DNA of 64,000 nt from Gammaproteobacteria bacterium (GCA_028279365.1 JANQNX010000003.1:1-64000), one strand, 5' to 3'; positions 9,464 to 18,655 are shown, numbered from the stretch's first letter. Notes: generated by a model not told the origin, from the sequence alone. Translations and numbers: made by a program.

Positions 9464-11661
9464 AACGCGGTATCAAGTTAATCACCTTTGCCGGTTTTAG
9501 CCTGTTCCTACTGATGCTGGGCTCGTTGTTGCTAATGAGTCACTCGCTGCAGAACCCGGAATTGTTTGATCAATATTATTCCATTCTGTTCATTCTTAAT
9601 GTTATCGGATTATTCAGCCTGATTGTGTTAATCGCGATAAATTTCAGGCGTTTGTTCAGACAAGCAAAACATCAGGTGATTGGTTCAAAAATGGCCATAC
9701 GCCTGGTCATGATTTTTTCACTACTATCGGTAACGCCGGTGTTGGTTGTGTACTATTTTTCGCTCGATTTTCTTCACCGCGGCATCGATAGCTGGTTCGA
9801 TCTTAGAGTAGAACAGGCACTGGACAACTCACTCGAGTTAAGTCGGTTGGCGCTGGATGTGCGTATGCGCGAACTGCTGAAAACCACAGAACAAACTGCC
9901 AAGGAACTGAGCGAATTTCGGGATGCAGTATTACCATTTGAAATTGACCAGTTTCGTGAGCAAATTGTTGCCAATGAATTGACCTTATTTAATGGCAAGA
10001 AAACCATTATTGCTTCCAGTTCCAACGATACCAGCAGCCTGGTGCCGGATTTACCTGGCGATAATATCTTGTTGCAATTACAACAAGGCAACAGCTATAT
10101 CGGATTGGACGTGATTAAAAATGCCGAATTGTTAATTCGAATCGTTACGGCTGTGCCTCAGTTTGATATTGAAAAAGAAACGCGTGTGCTACAAGCACTA
10201 TTCCCTATTTCGGAAAGGATGAATCGACTGACAGAAAGTGTGCAGTCTTCTTACATTAAATATAAAGAACTGTCTTATCTCAGAGAACAACTTAAAGTCA
10301 GCTTCATTATTATTCTGACGCTGGTGTTATTATTTAGCATCTTTAGTGCAGTATGGGCTGCCTTTTATTCATCGGCTAATCTGGTCGCACCCGTCAAAAA
10401 TCTGGCCAAAGGTACGCGTGCCATTGCCGAAGGTAATTATGATACGCGCTTACCGGTGCCCAGCAATGACGAGCTTGGTTATCTGGTCGCATCGTTTAAC
10501 GATATGACAGATCGAATTGAACAAGCCCGGAACAATGCAAGTGCCAGTCAGCAAGAGGCGGAAGAACAACGACGCTATCTTGAAACGGTGCTATCACGGC
10601 TCTCCTCCGGTGTGTTGGTCATTAACCCGTCAGGCTATCTTGAGAAAATAAACGTGAGCGCTGCTTTGATCTTGCAGATCGATGATGCCAGCCTGGAGAA
10701 ATACGACCTGATCACATTATCAGATGAATATACAAGGCTCACGCCCTTCTTCGAATGTATATCGAACAATATTGACGAGCACAATGATGAATGGCGTGAG
10801 CAAGTGACGATCCAGGATAATACCGGCGAACAGTTTCTTATGATTAGCGGAGCCTTGTTAACAAATAACAATAAAGATGTCATTGGTCACGTCATCGTGT
10901 TTGACGAAATTACAGCATTAATTAAAGGTCAACGCGACGCCGCCTGGAGCGAAATGGCAAGGAGACTGGCACATGAAATTAAAAACCCGTTAACGCCGAT
11001 TCAATTAGCAGCAGAACGTTTGCGGCATAAATATTTGCCTGGCATGGAGTCCACGCAGTCTGACACAATGGACAGAATGACAAACACCATAATTCAGCAA
11101 GTCGATACCATGAAAGATATGGTAAACAGTTTCTCTGATTATGCCCGTGCACCAGAATTCAATCCCGATAAACTCGACATCAAAAAATTATTACAGGAAG
11201 TCATCGATTTATTCAGTACCATGGACTACGGCAATAAAGTTGAGATTGAGATTGAACAGAACCTCCCTGATATTTACGGTGATGAGAAAAAACTCCGCCA
11301 GGTGTTCAACAACCTGTTGCGAAACGCGGTCGATGCCAATGCCTCTGATGAAGATAATTATTTGCACATCACGGCCGGACTCATCAGCAAAAATGATCAG
11401 GATATGATCGAAATCAGAATTATCGACCGGGGTCCGGGTATAGACAGCAGTATAGTGAATAGCCTGTTTGAACCCTACATTACGACTAAACAAAAAGGTA
11501 CCGGACTCGGACTACCGATTGTCAAAAAGATTATCGATGAACATAATGGTGTCGTTTGGCTGGAAAATAATGAAAACGGTAACGGTGCTACCGCAGTCAT
11601 TCGTTTACCGGTATTTCACTCTGCTTACGACTTTAAACAAAACAAACGTCAGATATCATGA
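9460..11661 (+). CDS. ntrY: Sensor histidine kinase NtrY
   Basis: A 733-residue membrane kinase. Two N-terminal membrane helices (about residues 5-60) and a third at about 75-100 precede a periplasmic sensor region. A further helix lies near 285-310, then HAMP (about 315-370), PAS (about 385-490), the dimerisation/phosphoacceptor domain with the histidine in RRLAHEIKNPLTPIQLAAER, and an ATPase domain with NNLLRNAVDA, DRGPGID and GTGLGLPIVKK. I use the ATG at 9460, which gives an ATGA overlap with the upstream gene; a TTG eight codons earlier is also in frame. NtrY phosphorylates NtrX and has been linked to nitrogen and redox/respiratory control; which signal acts here is not visible. Confidence 0.93.
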   Translation: MKRGIKLITFAGFSLFLLMLGSLLLMSHSLQNPELFDQYYSILFILNVIGLFSLIVLIAINFRRLFRQAKHQVIGSKMAIRLVMIFSLLSVTPVLVVYYFSLDFLHRGIDSWFDLRVEQALDNSLELSRLALDVRMRELLKTTEQTAKELSEFRDAVLPFEIDQFREQIVANELTLFNGKKTIIASSSNDTSSLVPDLPGDNILLQLQQGNSYIGLDVIKNAELLIRIVTAVPQFDIEKETRVLQALFPISERMNRLTESVQSSYIKYKELSYLREQLKVSFIIILTLVLLFSIFSAVWAAFYSSANLVAPVKNLAKGTRAIAEGNYDTRLPVPSNDELGYLVASFNDMTDRIEQARNNASASQQEAEEQRRYLETVLSRLSSGVLVINPSGYLEKINVSAALILQIDDASLEKYDLITLSDEYTRLTPFFECISNNIDEHNDEWREQVTIQDNTGEQFLMISGALLTNNNKDVIGHVIVFDEITALIKGQRDAAWSEMARRLAHEIKNPLTPIQLAAERLRHKYLPGMESTQSDTMDRMTNTIIQQVDTMKDMVNSFSDYARAPEFNPDKLDIKKLLQEVIDLFSTMDYGNKVEIEIEQNLPDIYGDEKKLRQVFNNLLRNAVDANASDEDNYLHITAGLISKNDQDMIEIRIIDRGPGIDSSIVNSLFEPYITTKQKGTGLGLPIVKKIIDEHNGVVWLENNENGNGATAVIRLPVFHSAYDFKQNKRQIS

Positions 11662-13016
11662 GTAAACGCAGCATACTTGTCGTCGATGATGAACCGGATA
11701 TTAGAAATCTTGTTCAGGAAATTCTGGTCGATGAAGGTTTTTCCGTCACTGCGGCTGAAAATGCTGAACAGGCCAAACAACGCATTGGCGAATTCCAGCC
11801 GGATCTGATCCTGCTTGATATCTGGATGCCGGATATCGACGGCATTACCTTACTTAAAGAATGGAAAGAACAAGACAATATTGATGCAGCTGTCGTGATG
11901 ATGTCCGGCCATGGCAATGTCGAAACGGCTGTAGAGGCGACCCGACACGGTGCCTACGACTTTATCGAAAAACCGCTTTCTATCGCCAAATTACTTCTCA
12001 CAATAAAACATGCACTGGAGACAACCTCACTACAGCAGGAAAATCTGCAACTCCAACATTCAGGTTTTAACAAAATACAACCTATTGGAAAAAGTCCGCA
12101 AATTAATCAGCTACGCGATCAATTAAGACGCATCGCCAGTCACGACACGCCGGTTATTATGCTGGGTGAATCCGGTACGGATAAGGAATTGTACGCGCGC
12201 TATCTGCATTCTATTAGTCCCAGAAAAGATGGGCCATTCATCACAATTAGCGTTTCAGCCTTGAATAAAGATCATGCTGAAAATGAACTGTTTGGTATTG
12301 AGACAGATAACCAATTACAGCCGGGTTACCTCGATCGCGCCCAGGGCGGCGCACTGTTCATCAAGGACATTGCTGAACTTAACAGCCAACTTCAATCCAG
12401 GCTGCACGACGTACTGGAAACAAAAAGCTTTAGCCATGTTGGCGGTACTGATGCCATTAATCTGGATACCAGAATCATCTCTGCCACCCGTTACGATATT
12501 GAGCAGCTGATTAATGACGGTAAATTCAGGGACGATTTGTATTATTTGTTAAATATATTGCCGGTGAATATACCGGCCTTACGTGAACATTTTGAAGATG
12601 TGCCGGCTATACTCGAATATTACGTAAACTTTTTTATAGAGACTGAAGGTCTGCCTTATCGCAGATTTAGCGTGGCTGCACAAAACAGATTACGAACTTA
12701 CAACTGGCCGGGAAATATTCGCGAACTGAAAAACCTGGTGCAGCGAATGCTGATAATGGGCACGCAGGAGACTATCGAAATCGAGGAAGTTGAGACGGCG
12801 CTCGGTAATATTGACAATAAAACCACTGCTTCCAATTCTGGTTCATTTAATTTTGATCTACCCTTACGCGAGGCCAGAGAAAATTTTGAAAAAGCTTATC
12901 TGGAGTATCAACTTGAAAAAGCCAATGGCAGTGTCAGTAAAGTTGCTACCATTGTCGGCATGGAAAGAACTCACCTGTATCGAAAACTGAAGACGCTTGG
13001 AATCGAATTGAAATGA
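11658..13016 (+). CDS. ntrX: Response regulator NtrX with degenerate AAA+ domain
   Basis: A 452-residue regulator. The receiver domain (1-120) is intact, with acidic pocket VDDEPD and phosphoacceptor Asp in LILLDIWMPDIDG. The C-terminal Fis-type helix-turn-helix (about 410-450) is intact (VSKVATIVGMERTHLYRKL). The central domain is recognisably of the sigma-54 activator type but damaged: Walker A reads GESGTDKE instead of GESGTGKE (about 169-176), the GAFTGA loop is absent after ELFG (about 210-225), Walker B reads GGALFIKDI, and the second arginine of the R-finger segment is leucine (FRDDLYYLLN). It probably cannot remodel sigma-54 polymerase and more likely acts as a DNA-binding activator or repressor. 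Overlaps ntrY and trkA by ATGA. Confidence 0.93.
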   Translation: MSKRSILVVDDEPDIRNLVQEILVDEGFSVTAAENAEQAKQRIGEFQPDLILLDIWMPDIDGITLLKEWKEQDNIDAAVVMMSGHGNVETAVEATRHGAYDFIEKPLSIAKLLLTIKHALETTSLQQENLQLQHSGFNKIQPIGKSPQINQLRDQLRRIASHDTPVIMLGESGTDKELYARYLHSISPRKDGPFITISVSALNKDHAENELFGIETDNQLQPGYLDRAQGGALFIKDIAELNSQLQSRLHDVLETKSFSHVGGTDAINLDTRIISATRYDIEQLINDGKFRDDLYYLLNILPVNIPALREHFEDVPAILEYYVNFFIETEGLPYRRFSVAAQNRLRTYNWPGNIRELKNLVQRMLIMGTQETIEIEEVETALGNIDNKTTASNSGSFNFDLPLREARENFEKAYLEYQLEKANGSVSKVATIVGMERTHLYRKLKTLGIELK

Positions 13017-14386
13017 AAATCATCATACTCGGAGCGGGTCAGGTCGGTATCTCTGTTGCCGCCAACCTGGTCAATGAAGATAACGACATTACACTGGTGG
13101 ATAACAATCCTGCGGCTTTGCAACTGGTCAGTGAACGTTATGACCTGAGGACGGTTACCGGCGTTGCCTCACACCCCTCGGTATTGGAAAAAGCCGGTGC
13201 ACGTGACGCCGATATGATCCTCGCCGTCACCAATAGTGATGAAGTCAACATGATCGCATGTCAGGTAGCTTATACGCTTTATCATACGCCTACCAAGATT
13301 GCGCGTATAAGAGAGCAAGCCTACCTGGCAAATAATGCATTATTTGCCCAGGAGGCACTGCCTGTCGATGTGCTAATCAGTCCGGAAAAACTGGTAACTG
13401 AATCGATTCAACGTTTGATTCAACACCCCGGCGCACTGCAGGTTGTTGACTTCGCCTCCGGCAAGGCACAGATCGTTGCTATTAAAGTCGCTTATGATGG
13501 CAAGTTAGTCAGTCACTCAATTCGCAATCTCAAGAACGAACTGGCCAATATCGATTATCGCATTGTGCTGATATTCAGAGATGGGAAACCGTTGATACCT
13601 GATGGTGATACCGTTATCAAAACCAACGACGAATTATTTTTTCTCAGTTCATCAGATTCGATCGACCGTCTTTTACAAGTCATTCGCAATAATGAGAAAC
13701 CGTTAAAAAATATCATTATTGCTGGTGGCGGTAATATTGGCTTGCGACTGGCAAAATCACTCGAAGATAATTACAAGGTAAAAATGATCGAGATGGATCC
13801 GGTCAAAGCACGTTTTGCCTCAGAGGAATTGAATAATACTGTCGTACTAAACGGTGATGCGGCTGATGAAGAATTATTGGTCGAGGAAGACATTGAACAT
13901 ACTGATGTCTATTGTTCATTAACCAATGCGGATGAAGCGAATATTATTTCATCTATGCTTGCCAAGCGGCTTGGGGCACATAAGGTTATGGCTTTAATCA
14001 ATCGCGCCGCTTATGTGGATCTGATGCAAAGTAATACCATCGATATTGCTATCTCACCACAACAGGCAACAATAGGCAGTCTGTTAACGCACATCCGAAA
14101 AGGCGATGTCGCAGCTGTACATTCACTGCGCAGAGGCGCAGCCGAATCGATCGAGGCCATTGCACATGGCGATAAAAGTTCATCAAACGTAGTCGGAAAA
14201 AAGATCAATGATATTGCGCTTCCAGAAAGCGCAACCATCGGCGCGATAGTCAGAGGTGATAAAGTGATCATTGCTGATAGCAACACTGTGATCGAAGCCG
14301 AAGATCACGTCATCATTGTTGTTGCTGATAAACGCGATGTATCCGCTGTAGAGAGTCTGTTCCAGGTAGGCATCACGTTTTTATAA
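13013..14386 (+). CDS. trkA: Trk system potassium uptake protein TrkA
   Basis: Peripheral regulatory subunit that gates the TrkH channel by binding nucleotides. Two tandem RCK units are visible: the first NAD-binding fold opens MKIIILGAGQVGISVAANL and the second at about residue 235 has IIIAGGGNIGLRLAKSLE. Each is followed by a TrkA_C domain (about 140-220 and 365-455). 457 residues is the usual full length. It starts in the ntrX stop (ATGA). trkA after rsmB is the ancestral arrangement in E. coli and Pseudomonas; here DUF4390-ntrYX sits between them. Confidence 0.96.
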   Translation: MKIIILGAGQVGISVAANLVNEDNDITLVDNNPAALQLVSERYDLRTVTGVASHPSVLEKAGARDADMILAVTNSDEVNMIACQVAYTLYHTPTKIARIREQAYLANNALFAQEALPVDVLISPEKLVTESIQRLIQHPGALQVVDFASGKAQIVAIKVAYDGKLVSHSIRNLKNELANIDYRIVLIFRDGKPLIPDGDTVIKTNDELFFLSSSDSIDRLLQVIRNNEKPLKNIIIAGGGNIGLRLAKSLEDNYKVKMIEMDPVKARFASEELNNTVVLNGDAADEELLVEEDIEHTDVYCSLTNADEANIISSMLAKRLGAHKVMALINRAAYVDLMQSNTIDIAISPQQATIGSLLTHIRKGDVAAVHSLRRGAAESIEAIAHGDKSSSNVVGKKINDIALPESATIGAIVRGDKVIIADSNTVIEAEDHVIIVVADKRDVSAVESLFQVGITFL

Positions 14387-14412
14387 CTCATCAGGGCGAC
14401 GGAAATACGATT

Positions 14413-15864
14413 ATGCAACTGGGTGTGATACAGCGAATCCTTGGCATCTTGCTGTCATTATTCAGCTTTACGATGTTTCCGCCGCTTATCGTCGCACTGA
14501 TGTATAAAGACGATACCATCATGCCGTTTTTATCGGCATTTGGCCTGATTCTCACGATTGGATTAACGCTGTGGTATCCGGTTCGTACTATTAAAAAAGA
14601 ACTGCGATTCCGGGATGGCTTCATTATTGTCGTATTATTCTGGGCCGGTCTTGGGTTGACCGGGAGCGTGCCATTGATCCTTGCCGACACGCCTGAATTA
14701 TCCATCACTGATGCCGTGTTTGAATCAATTTCCGGACTGACCACCACCGGCGCAACCATCATGACCGGACTTGATGTACTGCCTAAATCCATTCAATTTT
14801 ATCGCCATGAACTGCAATGGCTGGGCGGCATGGGGATTATTGTATTGGCGGTAGCAATTTTACCGATGTTAGGTATTGGTGGTATGCAGCTTTATCGTGC
14901 TGAAACGCCGGGCCCGGTGAAAGACACCAAACTGACGCCACGCATTACCGAAACAGCCAAAGCACTATGGTATATTTATTTAAGTATGACTATTGTTTGT
15001 GCCGTGGCGTATTGGTTGGCAGGCATGACCGGTTTTGATGCCATTGCGCACAGCTTTTCAACGGTATCAATTGGTGGCTTTTCTACGCATGATGCCAGCA
15101 TGGGCTATTTCCAAAGTCCGGTGATTGAAACCGTCGCCATCGTTTTCATGTTGCTATCAGGAATAAACTTCAGCCTGCATTTTATTTCATGGCGTAATAT
15201 TACGGTTCAACCTTACTGGCAGGATTCTGAATTAAAAGCCTACCTGAGTATCGTGTTTTTCATTACCTGTATCATTGCCAGTTATCATGTCTATACCAAT
15301 GGCTATGCCTCGTTTGGTAAGGCGTTTGAAGACAGCCTGTTTCAAACCGTATCCATCGCTACTACCACAGGCTTTACCACGGCTTCCTACCAAAGCTGGC
15401 CCAGCTTCATGCCGGTATTATTGTTATTTTCGAGTTTTATCGGTGCCTGTGCCGGCTCAACCGGAGGCGGGATAAAAGTCATACGTATATTATTGTTGTT
15501 TAAACAGGGCATGCGCGAGATTAAAAGACTGGTACATCCTAACGCAGTGTTCATCATCAAGGTCGGCAATAAACCGATACCGGAACGCATTATTGAAGCG
15601 GTCTGGGGATTTTTTGCCGCTTACATTGCCGTGTTTGTGTTCTTACAATTGGCGTTGATGGCAACGCAAATGGATCAAGTCACAGCATTTTCAGCGTTGG
15701 CTGCCTGTATCAATAACCTGGGACCTGGCCTTGGCGATGTCAGTTATCACTATGGCAACATCAGTGATGTTTCCAAGTGGATACTCTGTTTTGCAATGCT
15801 GTTAGGACGACTTGAGATCTTTACTTTGCTGGTCATTCTGACACCCACATTCTGGCGACGATGA
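14413..15864 (+). CDS. trkH: Trk/Ktr potassium channel subunit TrkH
   Basis: Integral membrane potassium-translocating subunit with four M1-P-M2 repeats. Selectivity-loop glycine motifs are visible, for example SISGLTTTGATIMTGL, FSTVSIGGFSTHDAS and VSIATTTGFTTASY, then the IGACAGSTGGGIKVIRILL segment broken by loops. About ten or more membrane helices fill the 483 residues. It lies 26 nt after trkA and forms the TrkAH pair. Its end overlaps the next start by four bases. Confidence 0.96.
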   Translation: MQLGVIQRILGILLSLFSFTMFPPLIVALMYKDDTIMPFLSAFGLILTIGLTLWYPVRTIKKELRFRDGFIIVVLFWAGLGLTGSVPLILADTPELSITDAVFESISGLTTTGATIMTGLDVLPKSIQFYRHELQWLGGMGIIVLAVAILPMLGIGGMQLYRAETPGPVKDTKLTPRITETAKALWYIYLSMTIVCAVAYWLAGMTGFDAIAHSFSTVSIGGFSTHDASMGYFQSPVIETVAIVFMLLSGINFSLHFISWRNITVQPYWQDSELKAYLSIVFFITCIIASYHVYTNGYASFGKAFEDSLFQTVSIATTTGFTTASYQSWPSFMPVLLLFSSFIGACAGSTGGGIKVIRILLLFKQGMREIKRLVHPNAVFIIKVGNKPIPERIIEAVWGFFAAYIAVFVFLQLALMATQMDQVTAFSALAACINNLGPGLGDVSYHYGNISDVSKWILCFAMLLGRLEIFTLLVILTPTFWRR

Positions 15865-16448
15865 GTCAAGCTGACAAAGAGAAATGGGAACAACGCTATC
15901 AGGACAAGGTATCTGTATTACCTGAACCCGCCAGAGTATTAAGCGAAAATCTACATTTGTTACCGACTCATGGTGATGCGCTGGATCTTGCCTGCGGACG
16001 CGGTGGTAATGCCCTATGCCTGGCGAAGCAAGGACTTGATGTGACAGCATTCGATATTGCGGAAACTGCACTTAAGCAACTGCAACAGGAGGTAACAGCA
16101 CAGGGACTCAGCATTAAAACAATTTGTGAGGATGTCACAGAGTCACTACTGAACCCGGATAGTTTCGATGTCATTGTTGTTAGCCATTTTCTTCAACGTG
16201 ATTTATTTGAGCACTTAAAGGCGGCGGTTAAACCAGGCGGTCTGATTTTCTATCAAACATTTATTGCCGATAAACCTGATAATATAGGGCCTTCAAACCC
16301 GGCATACTTGCTCAATAACAACGAACTGCTAAAACTTTTCCTGGATTGGTATGTATGCGTATATCGAGAAGAAGCAAAAACAGGAAAACTCGATAAGGGT
16401 TTTCGTAATGAAGCCTACATCATTGCAAAAAAAGCAAGTGAGAGATAA
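15861..16448 (+). CDS. Class I SAM-dependent methyltransferase, TehB-like
   Basis: 195 residues with a class I SAM-binding fold: motif I LDLACGRGGNALCLAKQG (about residues 40-58), acidic residue in VTAFDIAETAL, and a post-motif VKPGGLIFYQTFI. The start MSQADKEKWEQRY resembles TehB/thiopurine-type methyltransferases. The substrate is unknown; tellurite or small-molecule detoxification is only suggested by similarity. It overlaps trkH by ATGA and the following TPR gene by one base (TAATG), so it belongs to the operon. Confidence 0.8.
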   Translation: MSQADKEKWEQRYQDKVSVLPEPARVLSENLHLLPTHGDALDLACGRGGNALCLAKQGLDVTAFDIAETALKQLQQEVTAQGLSIKTICEDVTESLLNPDSFDVIVVSHFLQRDLFEHLKAAVKPGGLIFYQTFIADKPDNIGPSNPAYLLNNNELLKLFLDWYVCVYREEAKTGKLDKGFRNEAYIIAKKASER

Positions 16449-16759
16449 TGAGTATCATCAATAACTTTGAAACCATGCTGGAAAACGGAAATGACAGCTC
16501 ACTATTACGCTACAGTCTCGGTAATGAATATTACAAATTAAAGGAATATACCAAAGCTATCGAACACCTTGATAAGGCGATTGAACAACAGCAGGATTAT
16601 TCCGCTGCCTGGAAACTCTACGCGAAGGTATTGGCTGAATCAGGAAAAACAGAAGAAGCGGTTAAAGCTTATGCACAAGGTATCAGCGTCGCAGAGAAAA
16701 ACGGCGACAAACAAGCTGTGAAAGAGATGACGGTTTTTCTAAAACGCCTGAAAAAATAA
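16448..16759 (+). CDS. Small TPR-repeat protein
   Basis: A 103-residue soluble protein built of about two tetratricopeptide repeats: LRYSLGNEYYKLKEYTKAIE then AAWKLYAKVLAESGKTEEAV, with typical alanine/glycine/tyrosine spacing. TPR units mediate protein contacts; the partner is unknown. It starts in the methyltransferase stop (TAATG) and is the last gene of the plus-strand operon. The convergent pyrD gene ends two bases away, with no visible terminator between them. Confidence 0.75.
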   Translation: MSIINNFETMLENGNDSSLLRYSLGNEYYKLKEYTKAIEHLDKAIEQQQDYSAAWKLYAKVLAESGKTEEAVKAYAQGISVAEKNGDKQAVKEMTVFLKRLKK

Positions 16760-16760
16760 G

Positions 16761-17720
16761 TTATTGATGTAATTCAAGCGTTCCGACTAACTCAGAAATG
16801 TGTTGCATGCCAGCTTTATTCAGATAGTCGACAATCCCTTTGTTAAGCTTGGGACAAACAAGCGGTTCATAAAACAACGCGGTACCTATACCCACTGTTG
16901 ATGCACCGGCGATGATGAACTCAATCGCATCTTCTACTGAAGTTATGCCGCCTTGACCGATAATAGGTACATTATGCTGTTTAGCGACTTGATAAACCTG
17001 ATGCACCTTTAATAATGCAATCGGTTTAATTGCCGGGCCGGACAAGCCGCCTTGATTATTACCGATGATTGGCTGCCGTTTATCGATATCTATCGCCATA
17101 CCCATCAAGGTATTAATCACTGCAAAACCATCAGTGCCCGCCTCAATACAGCGTCGCGCATTTTCTGCGATGTCTGTTTGATTCGGCGATAATTTGGTGA
17201 TAATCGGTTTAGATGTTGCCCTTCGACAGACTTCCACTACCCGTGCTGACATATCGGGATCGTTACCAAATGCAACGCCACCTTCTTTTACATTGGGGCA
17301 GGAAATATTAATCTCCATCGCATCAATCGGCGAATCGTCAAAGATACGTGTGACTGCTTCGTACTCTTCAACCGTTGAACCTGAGAGATTGGCAATAAAA
17401 CGCGTTTCATTAAAATCCAGATTAGGAAGATATTCGTCGACGACAATTTTGGATCCGGGGTTTTGCAAGCCAATGGCGTTTAACATACCCATATAGGTTT
17501 CAGAAATACGATGTGGCGGGTTGCCCAGCCGCGGCTCCAGGGTAGTGCCTTTCAAACAGATCGCGCCAACATCGGTATTAGAAAAACCATCAATGCGCGT
17601 ATACTCTTCGCCAAAGCCGACACAACCAGATAGCAATATCAGCGGCGTATTGAATTTCAATCCACAAAAGTCAACGGCTATTCGCTGTTTATCTTGATCC
17701 GAAAGTGCGTAATTTTCCAT
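16761..17720 (-). CDS. pyrD: Dihydroorotate dehydrogenase, class 1B type
   Basis: FMN enzyme oxidising dihydroorotate to orotate in pyrimidine synthesis. Class 1B features are visible: KGTTLEPRLGNPPHRI, GMLNAIGLQNPG, the catalytic cysteine in INISCPNVKEGG (class 2 enzymes use serine), TKLSPN, and the FMN-phosphate loop with GQGGI and GASTVGIGTALF. 319 residues and no N-terminal membrane extension also fit class 1. Class 1B enzymes normally pair with the iron-sulfur/FAD subunit PyrK, which is not in this window. ATG start at 17720; trmL is divergent 36 nt away. A related pyrimidine-type dehydrogenase cannot be fully excluded. Confidence 0.88.
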   Translation of the reverse strand: MENYALSDQDKQRIAVDFCGLKFNTPLILLSGCVGFGEEYTRIDGFSNTDVGAICLKGTTLEPRLGNPPHRISETYMGMLNAIGLQNPGSKIVVDEYLPNLDFNETRFIANLSGSTVEEYEAVTRIFDDSPIDAMEINISCPNVKEGGVAFGNDPDMSARVVEVCRRATSKPIITKLSPNQTDIAENARRCIEAGTDGFAVINTLMGMAIDIDKRQPIIGNNQGGLSGPAIKPIALLKVHQVYQVAKQHNVPIIGQGGITSVEDAIEFIIAGASTVGIGTALFYEPLVCPKLNKGIVDYLNKAGMQHISELVGTLELHQ

Positions 17721-17756
17721 GCTGATTATTATCGTTTGGCGCTATACAATCTGTTT

Positions 17757-18218
17757 ATGTTTAATATCGTGTTATTCGAACCCGAAATACCACCTAATAC
17801 CGGCAATATTATGCGCCTTTGTGCAAACACAGGTAGCGAGCTTCATTTAATCCACCCGCTTGGATTCGATATTAATGAAAAAAGCCTGCGTCGGGCCGGA
17901 CTCGATTATATTGATGATTCTATTGTACATCACTATGAAAACTATCAAGACTATTTCGAAAAGAATAATACGCAACAACTCTATGCCATAGAGACCAATG
18001 GCATAAAGCGTTATACCGATTGCCATTTTAGCAAGGGCGTCAGTTTTATGTTTGGTCCGGAAACACGCGGACTACCGATTCATATTCTTGATTCAATACC
18101 AAAAGATAACGTTTTAAGAATACCGATGCTTGAAAATAGCCGTAGTCTAAATCTGTCTAACTCAGCAAGTATCGTTGTTTATGAAGCTTGGCGACAAAAT
18201 AATTTTGAATCAAGTTAA
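17757..18218 (+). CDS. trmL: tRNA (cytidine(34)-2'-O)-methyltransferase
   Basis: SPOUT-family enzyme (TrmL/YibK) that methylates the wobble ribose of leucine tRNAs. The start at 17757 gives the family's canonical N-terminus MFNIVLFEPEIPPNTGNIMR and keeps the gene clear of the divergent pyrD start; the longer frame upstream is unlikely. The SAM-binding trefoil knot is seen in FGPETRGLP and SRSLNLSNSASIVVYEAWRQ. 153 residues is normal. Its TAA stop interlocks with the convergent mshP stop at TTAA. Confidence 0.96.
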   Translation: MFNIVLFEPEIPPNTGNIMRLCANTGSELHLIHPLGFDINEKSLRRAGLDYIDDSIVHHYENYQDYFEKNNTQQLYAIETNGIKRYTDCHFSKGVSFMFGPETRGLPIHILDSIPKDNVLRIPMLENSRSLNLSNSASIVVYEAWRQNNFESS

Positions 18219-18655
18219 GGGGCATCAGTGATAGAAATATTAATCTGGCGGGAAACATAAGCTAAATCGCCAGCTGCTCCTCGTGTTGCCCTGGATGTCA
18301 GTTGAAATACATTATAATTACCAATACCGGATTCATTAAACATCGTGGCCGGCGACGGCAACATCGCACAGGTTAAGGTCACACTATATCCATCACTACT
18401 TCCACCGGATAAATTTATCGTTGTTGGTGAGGCAATGCATGCCCCAGGGGCTGCAACGATAATTTGTCGAACCGCCCATTCAATACCGCTACGTGCTGCA
18501 AACCATGCCTGCGTCGTGCCCGCTGACACAGTGGTATTTAGTGACGACACACTGGTCAGTGTCGACATATAACCACCAATCAATGCCAACAGCACAATCA
18601 AGATAACGGCGACAATAGCACTGAAACCTTGCTGACGTTTTTTTAAACGTATCAC
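18215..18655 (-). CDS. mshP: MSHA biogenesis protein MshP (PilX-like)
   Basis: 146 residues. A basic leader (IRLKKRQQGFSAIVAVIL) leads into one hydrophobic helix, a pilin-like start with glycine before phenylalanine but without the usual glutamate at position 5, typical of PilX/MshP proteins. The rest is a small periplasmic domain. It begins with GTG overlapping the mshO stop (GTGA). Assigned as MshP from its position after mshO at the end of the locus and the PilX-like start. It would act in pilus assembly or as a minor pilin-like component. Last gene of the locus; mshQ, which follows mshP in Vibrio, is absent here. Confidence 0.75.
   Translation of the reverse strand: MIRLKKRQQGFSAIVAVILIVLLALIGGYMSTLTSVSSLNTTVSAGTTQAWFAARSGIEWAVRQIIVAAPGACIASPTTINLSGGSSDGYSVTLTCAMLPSPATMFNESGIGNYNVFQLTSRATRGAAGDLAYVSRQINISITDAP

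Noticed and set aside
17694-17756. Upstream extension of trmL
   Set aside because: It would overlap the divergent pyrD start and precede the canonical TrmL N-terminus.
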